DNA from: CAYGTS01 sp964352905
Lineage (GTDB): Bacteria > Pseudomonadota > Gammaproteobacteria > JAHCLG01
DNA: 5,823 nt
NCBI GenBank assembly: GCA_964352905.1
Contig: CAYGTS010000150.1
Span: 1 to 5,823, forward strand
Reading direction: 5' to 3'
Of this stretch, positions 5,069 through 5,823 are shown piece by piece. The position numbers were made by a program, and so were the translations under genes. How positions within the stretch are numbered: the stretch's first letter is position 1; each line of letters starts with the position of its first letter. The notes below the pieces were generated by a model, which saw only the letters and a program-made list of their open reading frames with translations, did no database searches and was not told the origin of the DNA.

Positions 5069-5683
5069 ATGCGCAAGTTTTTATTATTAATTTTAGTGAG
5101 TGAAATAGTTTTTTTAACCGGTTGCGTTACACCACGACCCAATAATGTTGAAAACATTTGTAGTATCTTTAGGCAATATCCTGATTGGTATTGGGCAACT
5201 CAGCGCGTTGCGCGTAAATGGCATGTGCCTGTTAACGTGCAAATGGCCGTGATTCACCAAGAATCACATTTTAATGCAACGGCTAAACCACCACGCACCA
5301 AACTATTGTGGATCATTCCCTGGAAAAGGCCAACTTCAGCTTACGGTTATTCACAAGCAATTAATGGCACCTGGCGCCGCTATAAAACCGCTACGGGTAA
5401 TGCGGCTGCCAGTCGTTATAACTTTGCTGATGCCGTTGATTTTATCGGTTGGTATGCAACCAAAGCCTATTGGCGTGCCGGTGTTGATAGGACGAATGCG
5501 TTTCAAGTGTATTTAGCTTTCCACGAGGGCATTGGTGGTTATCAAGCACATAGCTATCATCGTAACCCAGGTATTATGTTTATTGCTAGAAAAGTAGCAA
5601 ATTTAAGCTATCGCTATCGCATGCAACTTGCATCTTGTGAGGCTTCATTAAAACGCAAACCATGGTGGCATCTGTGGCAGTAA
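5069..5683 (+). CDS. lytic transglycosylase-like (SLT-domain) lipoprotein
   Basis: This is predicted to be an outer-membrane-anchored or periplasmic murein-cleaving lipoprotein of 204 residues. The N-terminus has basic MRK, a hydrophobic core and the lipobox LTGC, giving lipidation at C19 after signal peptidase II cleavage. The SLT-like fold is suggested by MAVIHQESHFN (59-69), where E65 sits at the place of the catalytic glutamate, and by SAYGYSQAINGTW (90-102), which corresponds to the G-x-x-Q motif region of SLT enzymes. A later stretch, YLAFHEGIGGY, also suits the family. The segment 73-89, rich in Pro, Lys and Arg, lies between the two motifs. The protein ends in KPWWHLWQ, with the last Gln codon and stop inside the 54-bp repeat. 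It follows lpxK by 53 bases on the same strand and is probably co-transcribed. Murein cleavage is inferred from motifs; the protein could instead be a binding or endopeptidase-helper variant. Confidence 0.8.
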   Translation: MRKFLLLILVSEIVFLTGCVTPRPNNVENICSIFRQYPDWYWATQRVARKWHVPVNVQMAVIHQESHFNATAKPPRTKLLWIIPWKRPTSAYGYSQAINGTWRRYKTATGNAAASRYNFADAVDFIGWYATKAYWRAGVDRTNAFQVYLAFHEGIGGYQAHSYHRNPGIMFIARKVANLSYRYRMQLASCEASLKRKPWWHLWQ

Positions 5684-5729
5684 TTCCCGGCGAGATGTTG
5701 AATAACTCAAGAACGGTCAGATTTGAGGC
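5676..5729 (+). repeat. 54-bp inverted repeat, right copy
   Basis: This is the exact reverse complement of 1-54. It begins within the penultimate codon of the lipoprotein gene (GGCAG of TGG CAG), so the TAA stop (5681-5683) belongs to the repeat. It runs through AATTCCCGG, a small dyad TTGA-ATAAC-TCAA, and the end module GAACGGTCAGATTTGAGGC (5711-5729), where it merges into the next element. Perfect identity with the left copy contrasts with about 80-85% identity among other family members in the window, suggesting recent duplication, gene conversion or an assembly effect. Confidence 0.9.
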
Positions 5730-5823
5730 AAGGTCACATTAAAAACACTAAAAAATAGCGGAGTTTATACATAATAAATGAGCACATTTTTTATGTGTTT
5801 TTAATGTGAGATTGCCCAAATAT
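5711..5823. repeat. long palindromic repeat element, second copy, cut by window end
   Basis: GAACGGTCAGATTTG (5711-5725) matches the left end of the 1741 core at 14 of 15 bases, and GCCCAAATAT (5814-5823) matches its right end at 10 of 10. The spacing between ends is 103 bases here against 102 there. A perfect 15-bp inverted repeat pairs TCACATTAAAAACAC (5734-5748) with 5795-5809. Outward, ATTTGAGGCAA (5721-5731) pairs with TTGCCCAAAT (5812-5821) apart from one extra base. Inward, the pairing extends through TAAAAAAT/ATTTTTTA with a one-base bulge. The loop holds AGCGGAGTTTAT (5757-5768) and ATGAGCA (5778-5784), as in the first copy. By analogy about eight or nine bases of the right end lie outside the window. 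There is no T-run after the stem, so it is not a classical terminator, although it follows the operon's last gene. Confidence 0.85.

Noticed and set aside
4879..5157. Minus-strand frame across the lpxK end and the repeat
   Set aside because: It is antisense to two supported genes and to a repeat, with no family resemblance.
5274..5516. Plus-strand 80-residue frame inside the lipoprotein gene
   Set aside because: It is an alternative frame of the SLT-like gene, which has a lipobox and active-site motifs in its own frame.
5734..5809. Intrinsic terminator after the lipoprotein gene
   Set aside because: The stem is AT-rich with a loop of about 46 bases and no T-tract follows; the similar element at 1741-1860 is not placed at a gene end, so a repeat element explains it better.

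Overview
The window looks like chromosomal DNA of an AT-rich Gram-negative gammaproteobacterium. The evidence is a lipid A export and kinase operon (msbA-lpxK), a lipoprotein with a clean lipobox, and a membrane diguanylate cyclase. The low GC content and the dense dispersed repeats, including an ATTGC-type palindromic repeat, would suit a Legionellales/Coxiella-like host-associated lineage. That placement is inference; no marker gene in the window settles it.

Layout from left to right. Positions 1-54 are a repeat that recurs perfectly, in inverted orientation, at 5676-5729. A membrane-anchored GGDEF diguanylate cyclase follows (187-1263, +). Two bases after its stop, tail to tail, lies a 72-residue minus-strand protein with two CxxC pairs (1266-1484). 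A 769-bp gene-free stretch (1485-2253) holds a long near-palindromic element (1703-1886), a solo copy of that element's end (2009-2050) and an unrelated ATTGC-type palindromic repeat (2126-2201). Then come msbA (2254-4035) and lpxK (4032-5015), overlapping by ATGA, and a lytic-transglycosylase-like lipoprotein (5069-5683). The window ends inside a second copy of the long palindromic element (5711 to beyond 5823).

How the genes fit together: LpxK phosphorylates the lipid A precursor at the 4' position and MsbA flips the finished lipid A-core across the inner membrane, so these two form an envelope-biogenesis operon. The lipoprotein downstream probably acts on peptidoglycan and may be co-transcribed. 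The diguanylate cyclase and the small Cys-pair protein appear to be a separate convergent pair.

The most unusual content is the repeat family. Elements at 1703-1886 and 5711-5823+ share end modules (GAACG.TCAGATTTG on the left, GCCCAAATAT on the right) and a loop motif (AGCG.AGT.TAT, nine bases, ATGAGCA) at almost the same spacing. Their long stem arms differ from each other, yet each pair is self-complementary. Solo or partial ends of the family sit at 1-19, 2009-2026 and 5046-5063. One partial copy fills the lpxK-lipoprotein gap and apparently supplies the lipoprotein's ribosome binding site; another supplies its stop codon. I do not recognise a published name for this family. Because both window edges fall in repeat copies, an assembly break or artefact must be kept in mind.
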